A stretch of 64,000 bases of DNA from Pseudoxanthomonas sp. (GCF_035999195.1 NZ_DASYGY010000007.1:248001-312000), one strand, 5' to 3'; shown: positions 11,458 to 23,018, numbered from the stretch's first letter. A program made the numbers and translations. Notes: generated by a model not told the origin, from the letters alone.

Positions 11458-11886
11458 TCAGAACTCCACCTTCACCGACGCCGCACTGCGCTTCGCTTCG
11501 CCGTGGTAGACCGCTTCGATGTTGTTGCCATCCGGGTCCAGCACGAACGCGCCGTAGTAGCCCGGATGGTAATCGCGCAGCCCCGGCGCACCGTTGTCCT
11601 TGCCGCCCTGCGCCAGCGCGACGGCGTGGAAGCGGTCCACCATCGCGCGGTCCTGCGCCTGGAAGGCGAGGTGATGGCGACCGGTCAGTACGCCCTCCGC
11701 CGCCTCGCTGTCGGCGGTCGAGACGAACAGTTCGTCCGCCCAGAAATAATCGTCGCCCTCGCCGCCCATCGGCACGCCGAGCACCTCGAATATGGCGCTG
11801 TAGAACGCCTTGCTGGCGGGCAGGTCGCGCACGACCAGCTGGATGTGGTCGATCAGGCGGCCACGGTGCAGTTCGTTGGTTTCCAT
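11458..11886 (-). CDS. VOC (glyoxalase/bleomycin-resistance fold) family protein
   Basis: A 142-residue single-domain vicinal-oxygen-chelate protein. The N-terminal IDHIQLVVRDLPASKAFYS and the C-terminal YYGAFVLDPDGNNIEAVYH are the standard paired beta-alpha-beta signatures. Metal-ligand candidates are the His in IDHIQ, the His in GRHHLAFQ and the Glu in NNIEAV. It may be a dioxygenase, isomerase or resistance protein; the reaction cannot be told from sequence. The start is ATG at 11884-11886. The 201 bases between it and the divergent katE gene hold no other gene. Confidence 0.88.
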   Translation of the reverse strand: METNELHRGRLIDHIQLVVRDLPASKAFYSAIFEVLGVPMGGEGDDYFWADELFVSTADSEAAEGVLTGRHHLAFQAQDRAMVDRFHAVALAQGGKDNGAPGLRDYHPGYYGAFVLDPDGNNIEAVYHGEAKRSAASVKVEF

Positions 11887-12087
11887 CAGGCAATCCTCCG
11901 GTTGACGAAACGCCAGTGAGCCACGGCATGCGGACAGCGAGTGTCCCCGACCTTCCGTCGGGATGGCGTCAATGCACACGCACCGGCAGCGCGCCGTGAC
12001 GCGCCCTGCACACCCGTGCGCCGATGATCGGACGATACCGGCCTTCGCGCACCGCGATGGCCCGTCCATCCGTCCAGGAGACCCCCG

Positions 12088-14181
<2,094 letters not shown>

Positions 14182-14217
14182 CCCTTTCCGTCCAGCCCGT
14201 CGCCAGGAAACCGCTGC

Positions 14218-14676
14218 ATGCCCGAGTCCATCTACGACGCCCTGCACGAGAGCCATGAACTCCAGCGCTCGCTGTGCCGCCGCCTGCTGCGCTCGAAGGC
14301 CGGCACCCGCGAGCGGCTGGACCTGTTCACGGCACTGAGGATCGAACTGGCCGCGCATGCGGCGGCGGAGGAGCGCTTCCTCTATGCGCCCATCCTGATG
14401 GACGACCGCGGACTGGATGCATCGCGGCATGCGCTGCACGAACACCACCAGATGGACGAACTGGTCGAGGACCTGCAGTCGCTCGACCCCCGTTATGCGG
14501 CCTGGCTGAAGAAGGCGCGCGAACTGTCCGAGAAGGTGCACCACCACCTGCGCGAGGAGGAAAAGAAGTTCTTCCAGGTCTCGGGCAAGATCCTCAGCGC
14601 CACGAAGAAGGTGCAGCTGGCGCGTCAGTACCGCCGCGACTACGCCCGCATGCGCAAGGAACTGGCCGCCGGATAA
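14218..14676 (+). CDS. Hemerythrin-like HHE domain protein
   Basis: A 152-residue, mostly helical protein with the His/Glu pattern of the HHE cation-binding fold. The metal-ligand candidates are the His in LHESHELQRSL, HAAAEERFLY, ALHEHHQMDELVED and VHHHLREEEKKFF. Such proteins bind a di-iron centre and serve in oxygen, NO or iron handling. AGGAAA precedes the ATG. The gene directly follows katE, which supports a role in oxidative stress, for example sequestering iron that would drive Fenton chemistry. That role is inferred from context. Confidence 0.88.
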   Translation: MPESIYDALHESHELQRSLCRRLLRSKAGTRERLDLFTALRIELAAHAAAEERFLYAPILMDDRGLDASRHALHEHHQMDELVEDLQSLDPRYAAWLKKARELSEKVHHHLREEEKKFFQVSGKILSATKKVQLARQYRRDYARMRKELAAG

Positions 14677-14718
14677 CGACGGCGCGACGAAGGCTCCTCC
14701 GCGCGGTAGGCTGCCCGG

Positions 14719-15939
14719 ATGGATTCCCTGATCGCCGCCGCCGGGCGCGCCCTCTCGACCGGCGACATCCTGGGCGCACTCAAGCATGTCGGCTGGCGGA
14801 ACGACCCGCCGGCGCTCGCGCTGCGCGGCATCGCCATGGCGCAGCTGGGCGACTATCCGCGTGCGCGCGATCTGCTGCGGTGCGCCGCGCGCGGGTTCGG
14901 TACCCGCGAGCCCCTGGCCCGGGCGCGCTGTGTCGTCGCCGAGGCGGAAGTGGCGCTGGCGCTGCGCGAGTTCGGCGCCGAGTCGCAGCGCTTGTACGCC
15001 GCCGCGCAGGCACTGGCCGACCGCGGCGACCGCGCCAATGCACGCCATGCGCACCTGATTGGCGTGCGGCGCGACCTGCTGCTCGGTCGACTGGACGCGG
15101 CGCATGCAGCTCTGCAGATGCTCGACCTGGACGGCGCGCCCGCCGCGCACCACGCCCTGGCCGCGCTCGCCCAGGCCGAGATCGCCCTGCGCTCGCTGCG
15201 CACGCGTGAGGCGCGCCTCGCGTTGCAGCGCGCACGGACCGCGGCCGCGCAGGCGGGCATTCCCGCCCTCTCCGCCGAGATCGCACAGCTCGACGCCAGC
15301 CTGCAACGTCCCGCCGCGCGCCTGTTGAAGGCCGGCGACGAACGGCCGGTGACACTGGACGAGGTGGAGGCCCTGCTCACGTCCGGCGCGCTGGTCGTCG
15401 ATGCGATGCGCCACGCACTGCGCGACGGCAGCGGCGTGCTGTCGTTCGCGCGGCGCCCGGTGCTGTTCGCGCTGCTGCGCGCACTCGCCATCGGCTGGCC
15501 CGGCGACGTCGACCGCCATGCGCTGATCGCACGCGTGTTCCGCACGCGCCAACCGGACGAGACGCATCGCGCACGACTGCGCGTGGAGATCGGCCGCCTG
15601 CGTCGACTGCTGGTGCCGTTCGCGACCCTCACCGCCACGGAGCGCGGCTTCCGACTGTCGCCGCATGGCGAGCGCGACGTGGCCGTGCTGGCGCCGCCGG
15701 TGGAAGGCGAACAGGGCGCGCTGCACGGATTGCTGGCCGATGGCACCGCCTGGTCCACCTCGGCGCTGGCACTGGCCACCGGCGACAGCCAGCGCTCGGT
15801 GCAGCGCGCGCTCGCCGCGATGGAAGCCGCCGGCCAGGTGCGCGCCGTCGGCCGCGCCCGCACGCAACGCTGGGTGGCGCCGCCGCTGGCCGGATTCACG
15901 ACGATCTTGTTACTCCCGGCCTCGCCGTCGGCTGCGTAG
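14719..15939 (+). CDS. TPR-like/winged-helix transcriptional regulator
   Basis: A 406-residue protein. Residues 1-200 are Ala/Leu/Arg-rich helical repeats reminiscent of TPRs. A basic winged-helix-like region runs from about 235 to 320 (FALLRALAIGWPGDVDRHALIARVF through RLRVEIGRLRRLL), and a second helix-turn-helix lies near the C-terminus (STSALALATGDSQRSVQRAL). It is probably a DNA-binding regulator; signal and targets are unknown. Start is ATG 43 bases after the hemerythrin-like gene. The beta-propeller gene follows 33 bases downstream, so the two may be functionally linked. Confidence 0.7.
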   Translation: MDSLIAAAGRALSTGDILGALKHVGWRNDPPALALRGIAMAQLGDYPRARDLLRCAARGFGTREPLARARCVVAEAEVALALREFGAESQRLYAAAQALADRGDRANARHAHLIGVRRDLLLGRLDAAHAALQMLDLDGAPAAHHALAALAQAEIALRSLRTREARLALQRARTAAAQAGIPALSAEIAQLDASLQRPAARLLKAGDERPVTLDEVEALLTSGALVVDAMRHALRDGSGVLSFARRPVLFALLRALAIGWPGDVDRHALIARVFRTRQPDETHRARLRVEIGRLRRLLVPFATLTATERGFRLSPHGERDVAVLAPPVEGEQGALHGLLADGTAWSTSALALATGDSQRSVQRALAAMEAAGQVRAVGRARTQRWVAPPLAGFTTILLLPASPSAA

Positions 15940-15972
15940 ATTGGGCCCGTCCCCACCGCACCGGAGCCCGCC

Positions 15973-16635
15973 ATGAACGACACCCCGCATTCCGCCATCA
16001 CCCGCCGCGCCGAGATCGCCCGCGAATACGGCCCCTTCGACAGCAGCGAAGGCGTGGCCGGCATCACCTACGACGGCCGGCACGTCTGGGCCGCCACCGG
16101 CGAGCGCCTGATCGCCATCGACCCGGACAGCGGCGAGATCGCACGCAGTCTTGCGCGTGCCGCCGACGCCGGTACCGCCTTCGACGGCACCCATCTGTAC
16201 CAGCTCGCCGAAGCGCGCATCGACAAGATCGATCCCGCCACCGGCGACGTGGTCGCCTCCATCCCCGCCCCGGGCCATGGCTGCGATTCGGGCATGGCCT
16301 GGGCGGACGGCAGCCTGTGGGTGGGCCAGTACCGCGAGCGCCGCATCGTGCAGATCGATCCGGCGACCGGCGCGGTGCTGCGCACCCTCGCGTCCGACCG
16401 GTTCGTCACCGGCGTCAGCTGGGTCGACGGCGAACTGTGGCACGGCACGTGGGAAGGCGACGACAGCGACCTGCGCCGCGTCGATCCGCGCGACGGCCGC
16501 GTGCTGCAGCGCGTGGAGCTGCCGACGGGCGTCCATGTCAGCGGCCTGGAATCCGACGGCGGCGACCTCTTCTATTGCGGCGGCGGGCGCAGCGGCCTGG
16601 TGCGCGTGGTGAAGCGGCCGGCCCGCGTCGGCTGA
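15973..16635 (+). CDS. Beta-propeller protein of glutaminyl cyclotransferase/streptogramin lyase type
   Basis: A 220-residue protein made of repeated blades with the pattern IDPxTGxxxRxL, seen four times (IDPDSGEIARSL, IDPATGDVVASI, IDPATGAVLRTL, VDPRDGRVLQRV). This resembles the NHL/quinoprotein-like repeats of plant-type glutamine cyclotransferases and virginiamycin B lyase. No signal peptide is visible, so it is probably cytoplasmic. GGAG lies upstream of the ATG. An enzymatic activity is not proved; it could be a ligand sensor working with the preceding regulator. Confidence 0.65.
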   Translation: MNDTPHSAITRRAEIAREYGPFDSSEGVAGITYDGRHVWAATGERLIAIDPDSGEIARSLARAADAGTAFDGTHLYQLAEARIDKIDPATGDVVASIPAPGHGCDSGMAWADGSLWVGQYRERRIVQIDPATGAVLRTLASDRFVTGVSWVDGELWHGTWEGDDSDLRRVDPRDGRVLQRVELPTGVHVSGLESDGGDLFYCGGGRSGLVRVVKRPARVG

Positions 16636-16805
16636 CGCTGCCCGCCACAGGCGTACAGGGATGACGACGCGAAGGATGCCGCGCGCACGCCGACCTCCGC
16701 ATTCCCCCATCGACCGCCTGCGCAGAGGTGCGGGCGCCGCTCTGTCACCGCACCGTCATCGCCGCCACGTACCGTGCCGCCCTTTACCGGGGGCAGGACC
16801 GGACG

Positions 16806-17321
16806 TTGGCCGAACACGCGATCCGCGCGCTCACGCGCGTCTTCACCGACCAGGCGCCCGCGCTGCGCGGTTTCTTCGCGCGGCGTGGCGCCAACGACGA
16901 GGCCGAAGACCTGGTGCAGGAAACCTACCTGCGCCTGCTGCGCGCGCACCAGGGCGAGGGCGAGCGCATCGCCAATCCCGAGGCGTATCTCTACACCGTC
17001 GCCACCAACCTGGCGCGCGAACAGGCCGCGCGCCGCCAGCGCTCGCCGGTGCCCCTCGAAGACGTCGAGCAGGTGGCCGCACTGATGACCAGTCCCGACG
17101 GCGTCGAGGACGCGACCGAGCGCGTGCAGCGCCGCGAACACATGCAGGCGCTGCTCGCCGGCCTGCCCACGCGCACCCGCGCGGTGCTGGTCATGCAGTA
17201 CCGCGACGGCCTGACCTACCGGCAGATCGCCGACCGCATGGGCGTGTCGCCGCACATGGTGAAGAAGCACGTCGTGCGCGGGCTGGCCGTGTGCCGGCGG
17301 GCGATGGGAGACGCGAAGTGA
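16806..17321 (+). CDS. ECF RNA polymerase sigma factor, FecI-like
   Basis: An extracytoplasmic-function sigma factor of about 171 residues. Region 2 is seen in NDEAEDLVQETYLRLLRA and region 4 in LTYRQIADRMGVSPHMVKKHV. I prefer the TTG start at 16806 because AGGA lies nine bases upstream and the length then matches FecI proteins. An in-frame GTG at 16728 would add 26 residues without homology character and has no spaced ribosome site. The stop overlaps the fecR start by four bases (GTGA). It should direct transcription of the downstream TonB-receptor unit when released by FecR. Confidence 0.85.
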   Translation: MAEHAIRALTRVFTDQAPALRGFFARRGANDEAEDLVQETYLRLLRAHQGEGERIANPEAYLYTVATNLAREQAARRQRSPVPLEDVEQVAALMTSPDGVEDATERVQRREHMQALLAGLPTRTRAVLVMQYRDGLTYRQIADRMGVSPHMVKKHVVRGLAVCRRAMGDAK

Positions 17322-18367
17322 CCGCCCCTGTCTCCGGCACCACGACGCCCACCGAGGCAGCCGCGCAGTGGCACCTGCTGCAGCGCGAAGGCGCGCTGAG
17401 TGAAGCCGACCAGCAGCGCTTCATGGACTGGCTGGTCGCCTCGCCCGTGCATCTGCGCGAATACCTCGCCATGGCCCGCGTGGCGGCGGAACTGGGCGAG
17501 GCCGTGCGCGCCCTGCCGGCGGATGCGGAGGTCGACGCGTTCATCGCCGGTCGCCGCAGCGGCGACAACGTCGTGCCGCTGGGACGCGGACGCATCGCGG
17601 CGGCACAGACACGGCGCGCGCCGCGGCGGCGCTGGCTTCCGCGCGTGGCGGTGGCGGCTGCGCTGCTGCTCAGCGTGGCCACCGGGCTGCACGTCGCCAC
17701 GCCATCGCCGCGCCTCTACGCCGCGCCGCACGGCAGCCCGCGCGTATTCGCGCTGGACGACGGCACCGTGCTGCATCTGAATGCGGAAAGCGAGGCCTCG
17801 GTCGCGTACGGCCTGTTCCGCCGGCAGGTGGCACTGACGCGTAGCCAGGCCAGCTTCGTCGTCGCCCCCGGCCGGCGTCCCTTCAGCGTGCAGGCGGCCG
17901 GACTCGAAGTGCGCGACATCGGCACCACCTTCGATGTCTCGCTGCAGCGCGACCAGGCGCGCTTCGGCGTCACCGAAGGGCGCATCCAGGTGATCGACGA
18001 AGGCGGTGCGGGTCGCCTCCTGGCCGATCTCCACGCCGGACAGGCAGCGCGCATCGCGCATGCCGACCGCCGCGTGTCGATCACCCGCGAAGACGCCGAC
18101 GTGCTCACCGCCTGGTGGCAGGGCCGCATCGTGTTCCGCGACGAACCGCTGCGCGACGTCGCCGACCGCTTCAACCGCATGAACCGCACGCGCCTGCACG
18201 TGGACGACAGCGTCGCCGGCGCGCTGCGCCTGACCGGCAACCTGAAGGCGAACGACCTCGCCTCGCTGCGCGCGTTCCTCGACGAACACCCCACGCTGAC
18301 GACCACGACCAGCAACGGCGAGATCCGCGTGCGCGCGCGCCACGCGCCGGTATCCGGCACCTACTGA
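17318..18367 (+). CDS. FecR-family anti-sigma / sigma regulator
   Basis: A 349-residue inner-membrane signal transducer. The N-terminal DUF4880-like segment (AAQWHLLQREGALSEADQQRF and DWLVASPVHLREYL) binds the sigma factor. One transmembrane helix lies at about residues 110-128 (LPRVAVAAALLLSVATG). The periplasmic FecR domain follows, with VFALDDGTVLHLNAESEASV and the C-terminal FxxxPLxxVxxRFNR region that contacts the STN domain of a TonB receptor. The GTG start overlaps the sigma gene's stop, so translation is coupled. Confidence 0.93.
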   Translation: MTAPVSGTTTPTEAAAQWHLLQREGALSEADQQRFMDWLVASPVHLREYLAMARVAAELGEAVRALPADAEVDAFIAGRRSGDNVVPLGRGRIAAAQTRRAPRRRWLPRVAVAAALLLSVATGLHVATPSPRLYAAPHGSPRVFALDDGTVLHLNAESEASVAYGLFRRQVALTRSQASFVVAPGRRPFSVQAAGLEVRDIGTTFDVSLQRDQARFGVTEGRIQVIDEGGAGRLLADLHAGQAARIAHADRRVSITREDADVLTAWWQGRIVFRDEPLRDVADRFNRMNRTRLHVDDSVAGALRLTGNLKANDLASLRAFLDEHPTLTTTTSNGEIRVRARHAPVSGTY

Positions 18368-18389
18368 GCCGGCGCTGTAAGAAAAAATT

Positions 18390-18421
18390 CACGAAGAAAG
18401 CGGTGCCCGATCTTCTTCGTG
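18390..18421. promoter_or_regulatory. Inverted repeat between fecR and the TonB receptor
   Basis: A perfect 9-bp inverted repeat (CACGAAGAA at 18390-18398, TTCTTCGTG at 18413-18421) with a 14-base spacer lies about 70 bases before the receptor start. No T run follows, so an operator or mRNA hairpin is more likely than a terminator. No experimental family is assigned. Confidence 0.4.
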
Positions 18422-18488
18422 CGGAATCGTAGGAAGGGTGCGCGCGCGATGAGCGCGACCCCACCACCCCACCCTACCGGACTCCACG

Positions 18489-21400
18489 ATGCGCCGACTC
18501 CTTGTCCTTTCCATCGCCCTCGCCCTGCAGGCCACGGGCGTCACCGCGATCGCCCAGCAGGCGACCGTCGCCACCGACGCCATCCCGCCGCAGTCGCTCG
18601 ACAGTGCGCTCAACGCGCTGTCCCGGCAGACCGGGCTGCAGTTCGTCTACAACGCGCAGGCCGGCAATCCGCGCACGCGCGCCGTGCCCGCCGGGCTGTC
18701 GTCCGACCAGGCACTCGCCCGACTGCTCGACGGCACCGGCCTGCGCTACCGCTATCTCAACGCCGGCACGGTGACCATCGAAGCCGCCGGCGCCACCGCT
18801 CCGGCCGCCGCACCGGCCACGCCCGCAGCGGCGCCTGCCCCGTCGGTCGGTGCGCCGTCGGCCTCGGCCGTCGATGCGCAGCAGCTGGAAAGCATCGAAG
18901 TGGTCGGCAGCTACAGCCGCAGCCTGGAGCAGGCCGTGGACATCAAGCGCTACAACGTCGGCTTCTCCGATTCCATCGTCGCCACCGACGTGGCCGACTT
19001 TCCCGAGCAGAACCTCGCCGAGGCGCTGCAGCGCATGCCCGGCGTGACCATCGAGCGCAACAAGGGCATGGGCAGCAAGGTCAACGTGCGCGGGCTTCCG
19101 TCCGAGTACACCCATGTGTCGATCAACGACCTGGCCACCGCCTCCGGCAGCGGCGGACGCGATGTCGAATTCGACCTGTTCGCCTCCGAGATCATCCAGC
19201 AGGTCACCGTGCAGAAGTCGCCGACCGCGGCGGACGAGGAAGGCGGCATCGCCGGTTCGGTGAAGATCTCCACCGCGCGCCCGTTCGACTACAGCGACCG
19301 CAAGCTGGTGTTCTCCGCCGAAGGCGCGCACAACTCGATCTCCGAAGAGACCGATCCGAAGTTCGCCTTCCTCGCCAGCGACACCTGGGGCGACTGGGGC
19401 GCCCTGGTCTCGTTCGCGCATGCGCAGCGCACCAACCGCACCGACGCCACGTCCGGCATCAACTTCCGTCCGATGTCGCGCTTCCTGGGCGCGTCCGGCA
19501 CGCGCGGCGCGCAGGCCGAGGCAGTGATCGAACGCGATACCGGATGGACCATCGAAAACCGCGCCGATACCGCCGAGAGCAACCTGATCGTGTTCCAGGA
19601 CAAGGTGGGCGACCGCGTCTACCTCAACGACCAGGACAAGTGGGGCGCGACCGCCTCGCTGCAGTACAGGCCCAGCCGCACCTTCAGCCTGACCTTCGAC
19701 GCCATGATCGGCGGCTACGACACCACCGAGGACGAGTACGACGCGGCCGCCTATTCCGCCTCCAGCCGCAGCACGCTGGAGACGATCCACGAATACGACG
19801 ACACCACGCTGTCCGAGTACGGCATGCTGGTGCTGCGCGACGTGTCCTACACGGCCACCCAGCACGAGTTCCTCAGCAAGGAGCGCATCAACAAGACCGA
19901 CTACGGCCAGTACAGCCTGGCCATGGACTGGAACAACGATCGCTGGGACGTCGAAGCGATGGCCGGTTACTCCGGCGCGGAGAAGACGCTGGACTATTCC
20001 AACCTGAAGCATGTCGCCTACGCGCCGTCGCGCACGCGCTGGACCGGCCGCAGCGGCGAGACCATCCCCAGCGCCAGCTCGGCCGGCTTCGACATGTACG
20101 GCTCGCCGGAGCGCTACCTGTTCGAGGCCTACGAGACCACGCTGGAGAAGATCGACGACGACAAGTACGCCGCCAAGCTGGACGTGACGCGCAAGCTGGA
20201 CCTGCCGTTCCTCTCCGCACTGCGCAGCGTGCAGTTCGGCGGCCGCTACACCGACCGCCGCAAGGAACGCCAGTACGGCGAGCTGAAGATCACCGGCCCC
20301 GGCCCGGGTGATACCTCCTGGGTCAATACGCGCACGCTGGCCGACAGTCCGCTGCAGGCCATCGGCGACATCGTCCCGGGCGGCGCCTACAGCGTGAAGG
20401 ACCTCGACTGGCGGCAGGTGTCGAACGACTTCGCCCGCGGCCATTTCCGCTATCCGGGCTTCTCCACGCCGTTCGACGACGCGCAGTACTACCGCGTGGA
20501 CGAAGAGGTCGCCGCGCTGTACGCGATGACGAACTTCGACTTCATCCTCGGCCGCGTGCCGGTGACGGTGAACGCAGGCGCACGCTACGTGGATACGTCG
20601 GTCACCTCGTTCGGCTACCACCCGGTACAGAACCCGGACGGCAGCACCGGCTACACCGACACGCCCATCTCCAGCGACGGCGGCTATACCGACGTGCTGC
20701 CCAGCTTCAACCTGACCGCCGAGCTGGCCGACGGCCTGCTGCTGCGCGCCGCCGGCTCCGAGACGCTGATCCGCCCCGCCCTGACCGACGTGGCCTACAA
20801 GCGCACCGCCAGCTGGAGCTCGTTCCGCTTCACCGACGGCAACCCGGACCTCAAGCCCACCTACGCCAAGCAGTGGGAAATCGGCCTGGAGAAGTACCTG
20901 GACAACGGCGGCCTGCTGGCGGCGTCGTACTTCCGCAAGAAGATCGACGGCGTGGTGGTCAACGCGCTGACCGGCGTGGTCGAGGACGTGGCCGTCTACA
21001 ACGCCAACGGCACGCTCAACGGCTACTACGACTTCGACGTCTACCAGCCGGTGAACGCCGACGGCTCGTACGATGTCGACGGCATCGAGCTGATCGCCAA
21101 CCTGCCGCTGGCCACGTTCCACTCGGCACTCGACGGCTTCGGCATCAACGCCAACTACACGATGCTGGACAGTTCGCTGGCCGGCGAATCCGACCTGGGC
21201 ATCCGCACGCCGATGCCCGGCCTGTCCGAGAAGACCTGGAACTTCACCGCCTACTACGAGAACGCACGCTTCGACGCCCGCGTGTCCTACAACCACAAGG
21301 ACGAGTACGTGGAGTCGATCGGCTACAACATGTATCCGATCTGGCGCGACGCCTACGGCCAGCTCGACGTCTCGATCGGCTACCGGATCAGCGACCACCT

Positions 21401-21530
21401 CAAGCTGAGCCTCAAGGGCATCAACCTGACCGACGAAGCGACCACCGGCTACACCATGGATCCGTCGTTCCCGACCATGTACGAGAAATCGGGCCGCCGC
21501 ATCAGCCTGGGCCTGCGCGCCGATTTCTGA
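18489..21530 (+). CDS. TonB-dependent receptor with N-terminal STN signalling domain
   Basis: A 1013-residue outer-membrane receptor. It has a signal peptide (about 1-23) and an STN domain at about 28-100 (IPPQSLDSALNALSRQTGLQ) that contacts FecR. An Ala/Pro linker leads to a plug domain (NLAEALQRMPGVTIERNKG and GSKVNVRGLPSEY) and a beta-barrel ending in Phe. The size and plug style resemble the large Xanthomonas/Caulobacter class of receptors, many of which take up plant or phosphorylated compounds rather than siderophores. It lies 121 bases after fecR. The substrate is unknown; the following phosphoesterase gene is the best clue. Confidence 0.93.
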   Translation: MRRLLVLSIALALQATGVTAIAQQATVATDAIPPQSLDSALNALSRQTGLQFVYNAQAGNPRTRAVPAGLSSDQALARLLDGTGLRYRYLNAGTVTIEAAGATAPAAAPATPAAAPAPSVGAPSASAVDAQQLESIEVVGSYSRSLEQAVDIKRYNVGFSDSIVATDVADFPEQNLAEALQRMPGVTIERNKGMGSKVNVRGLPSEYTHVSINDLATASGSGGRDVEFDLFASEIIQQVTVQKSPTAADEEGGIAGSVKISTARPFDYSDRKLVFSAEGAHNSISEETDPKFAFLASDTWGDWGALVSFAHAQRTNRTDATSGINFRPMSRFLGASGTRGAQAEAVIERDTGWTIENRADTAESNLIVFQDKVGDRVYLNDQDKWGATASLQYRPSRTFSLTFDAMIGGYDTTEDEYDAAAYSASSRSTLETIHEYDDTTLSEYGMLVLRDVSYTATQHEFLSKERINKTDYGQYSLAMDWNNDRWDVEAMAGYSGAEKTLDYSNLKHVAYAPSRTRWTGRSGETIPSASSAGFDMYGSPERYLFEAYETTLEKIDDDKYAAKLDVTRKLDLPFLSALRSVQFGGRYTDRRKERQYGELKITGPGPGDTSWVNTRTLADSPLQAIGDIVPGGAYSVKDLDWRQVSNDFARGHFRYPGFSTPFDDAQYYRVDEEVAALYAMTNFDFILGRVPVTVNAGARYVDTSVTSFGYHPVQNPDGSTGYTDTPISSDGGYTDVLPSFNLTAELADGLLLRAAGSETLIRPALTDVAYKRTASWSSFRFTDGNPDLKPTYAKQWEIGLEKYLDNGGLLAASYFRKKIDGVVVNALTGVVEDVAVYNANGTLNGYYDFDVYQPVNADGSYDVDGIELIANLPLATFHSALDGFGINANYTMLDSSLAGESDLGIRTPMPGLSEKTWNFTAYYENARFDARVSYNHKDEYVESIGYNMYPIWRDAYGQLDVSIGYRISDHLKLSLKGINLTDEATTGYTMDPSFPTMYEKSGRRISLGLRADF

Positions 21531-21535
21531 GCCCC

Positions 21536-21575
21536 GGCGCGCCGCGGCACCGCTCGCGGCGCGCCTCTTCTTCCT
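21536..21575 (+). terminator. Probable terminator after the TonB receptor
   Basis: An 11-bp perfect GC stem (21536-21546 with 21555-21565), an 8-base loop and a following TCTTCTTCC tract lie just after the receptor stop. It may only attenuate, since the next gene runs in the same direction. Confidence 0.6.
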
Positions 21576-21620
21576 GCGGCCCGCCGTGCCTGCGGCGGCG
21601 TCGCGTCCTGCGAGGTCTCC

Positions 21621-23018
21621 ATGCGCTGCTTCCTGCTGCCGGCTCTGCTGGCCCTGTCCCTGTCCGCGAATGCCGTGGCCGCCGATGATGGCCGCGCCTG
21701 GCAGCCCGGCGACCACCACGTGCACAGCGAATGGAGCGTGGACTGGGACCGCACCACGTCACCGCCCACGCCGATCCGCGGCGGCGATTCGCCGTACACG
21801 CGCAGCCGCAACGCACGCCAGGCGCTGGCGTACGGCCTCACCTGGATGGTGCACACCGACCATGGCGGCCCCGGCCACTCGACGGTGACGCGCGACCACG
21901 CCTGGCCCGCGCTGGAACAGGCGCGCCGCGACGTGCCGGCGCTGATCCAGTTCAATGGCATGGAATTCGACGTGCCGGCGGCCGAGCACGCCTCGCTGAT
22001 CATCGCGCCCGGCGCCCACGAGCGCGACGAACTGGTCGACATCGAACGCCGCTTCAGCCGCAACGAGCCGGTGGAGGGCGTGCAGCGCGACGATGCGCAG
22101 ATCATGCTCGCCGCGCTGGCGCACATGCGCGGCCTGCCCGCGCCACCGCTGATGGTCGTCAACCATCCCTCGCGCACCGCCACCGGCGTGGGCCAGTGGG
22201 GCGACGTGGAGCCGGACGAACTGCGCGCCTGGCACGACGCCGCCCCGCGCGTGCTGGTCGGCATGGAAGGCGCGCCCGGCCACCAGGCCATCCGCAGCGA
22301 GCGTGGCCTGTACCGCAACCGGGCCGCGCCGACCTTCGGCGGCTTCGACCAGATGACCACCCAGGTCGGCGGCGTCTGGGACACGCTGCTGGCCGAAGGC
22401 CGGCGCTTCTGGATCACCGCCACCTCCGACTCCCACCACAACCTGCGCGACGGCGGCCGCGACTACGATCCCGGCGAATACAGCAAGACCTACGTCCGGG
22501 CGCGGCGCGATGCCGGCGACATCCTCGACGGCCTGCGCCACGGGCGCATGTTCGCGGTCACCGGCGACCTGATCGATGCGCTGGAACTGACGGTGCGCGG
22601 CGACGATGCCGCGCACGTGGCGACTCTGGGCGAGACGCTGGCGTTGCCCGTCGGCAGCACGATGCGCATCGAACTGCGCGTGCGCCAGCCCTCCCGGCCG
22701 AACGCGAACGGCGAGCGACCGGCGCTGGCGCAGATGGAACTGATCGTCGGCTCTCCCGGCGATGCCGGTACGCCCGTCATGCAGACGCGCCACTGGCGCG
22801 CGGACGCCTGGCGCCGCGACGGCGACATGCTGGTCGTCACCTGGAACGTGCCGGTACCCGCACGCGGCGCCTTCGTGCGCGCACGCGGCAGCTCCACGCT
22901 GGACACGACCCCGCCGGCCGATGTGCCCGGCGAAGATCCCTGGCAGGACCTGTGGTTCTATTCCAACCCGGTATTCATCGAGGCGGGCAGCGCCGCGGCG
23001 CCATCGCCCGCGCGTTGA
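21621..23018 (+). CDS. Exported PHP-domain metal-dependent phosphoesterase
   Basis: A 465-residue protein with a Sec signal peptide (about residues 1-20) and the PHP (polymerase and histidinol phosphatase) fold. Metal-site motifs are DHHVHSEW (His33, His35), MVHTDHGG, FNGMEFD, MVVNHPS and ITATSDSHHN, in the expected order. It should be a periplasmic phosphoesterase of unknown substrate. GAGGTCTCC precedes the ATG. Its place directly after a sigma/FecR/TonB-receptor unit suggests that a phosphorylated compound brought in by the receptor is hydrolysed here. That link is inferred. Confidence 0.85.
   Translation: MRCFLLPALLALSLSANAVAADDGRAWQPGDHHVHSEWSVDWDRTTSPPTPIRGGDSPYTRSRNARQALAYGLTWMVHTDHGGPGHSTVTRDHAWPALEQARRDVPALIQFNGMEFDVPAAEHASLIIAPGAHERDELVDIERRFSRNEPVEGVQRDDAQIMLAALAHMRGLPAPPLMVVNHPSRTATGVGQWGDVEPDELRAWHDAAPRVLVGMEGAPGHQAIRSERGLYRNRAAPTFGGFDQMTTQVGGVWDTLLAEGRRFWITATSDSHHNLRDGGRDYDPGEYSKTYVRARRDAGDILDGLRHGRMFAVTGDLIDALELTVRGDDAAHVATLGETLALPVGSTMRIELRVRQPSRPNANGERPALAQMELIVGSPGDAGTPVMQTRHWRADAWRRDGDMLVVTWNVPVPARGAFVRARGSSTLDTTPPADVPGEDPWQDLWFYSNPVFIEAGSAAAPSPAR

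Noticed and set aside
18474..21725. A 1083-codon minus-strand frame opposite the STN receptor
   Set aside because: It is an antisense shadow of a clearly conserved TonB receptor, with Val/Gly/Arg-biased composition.
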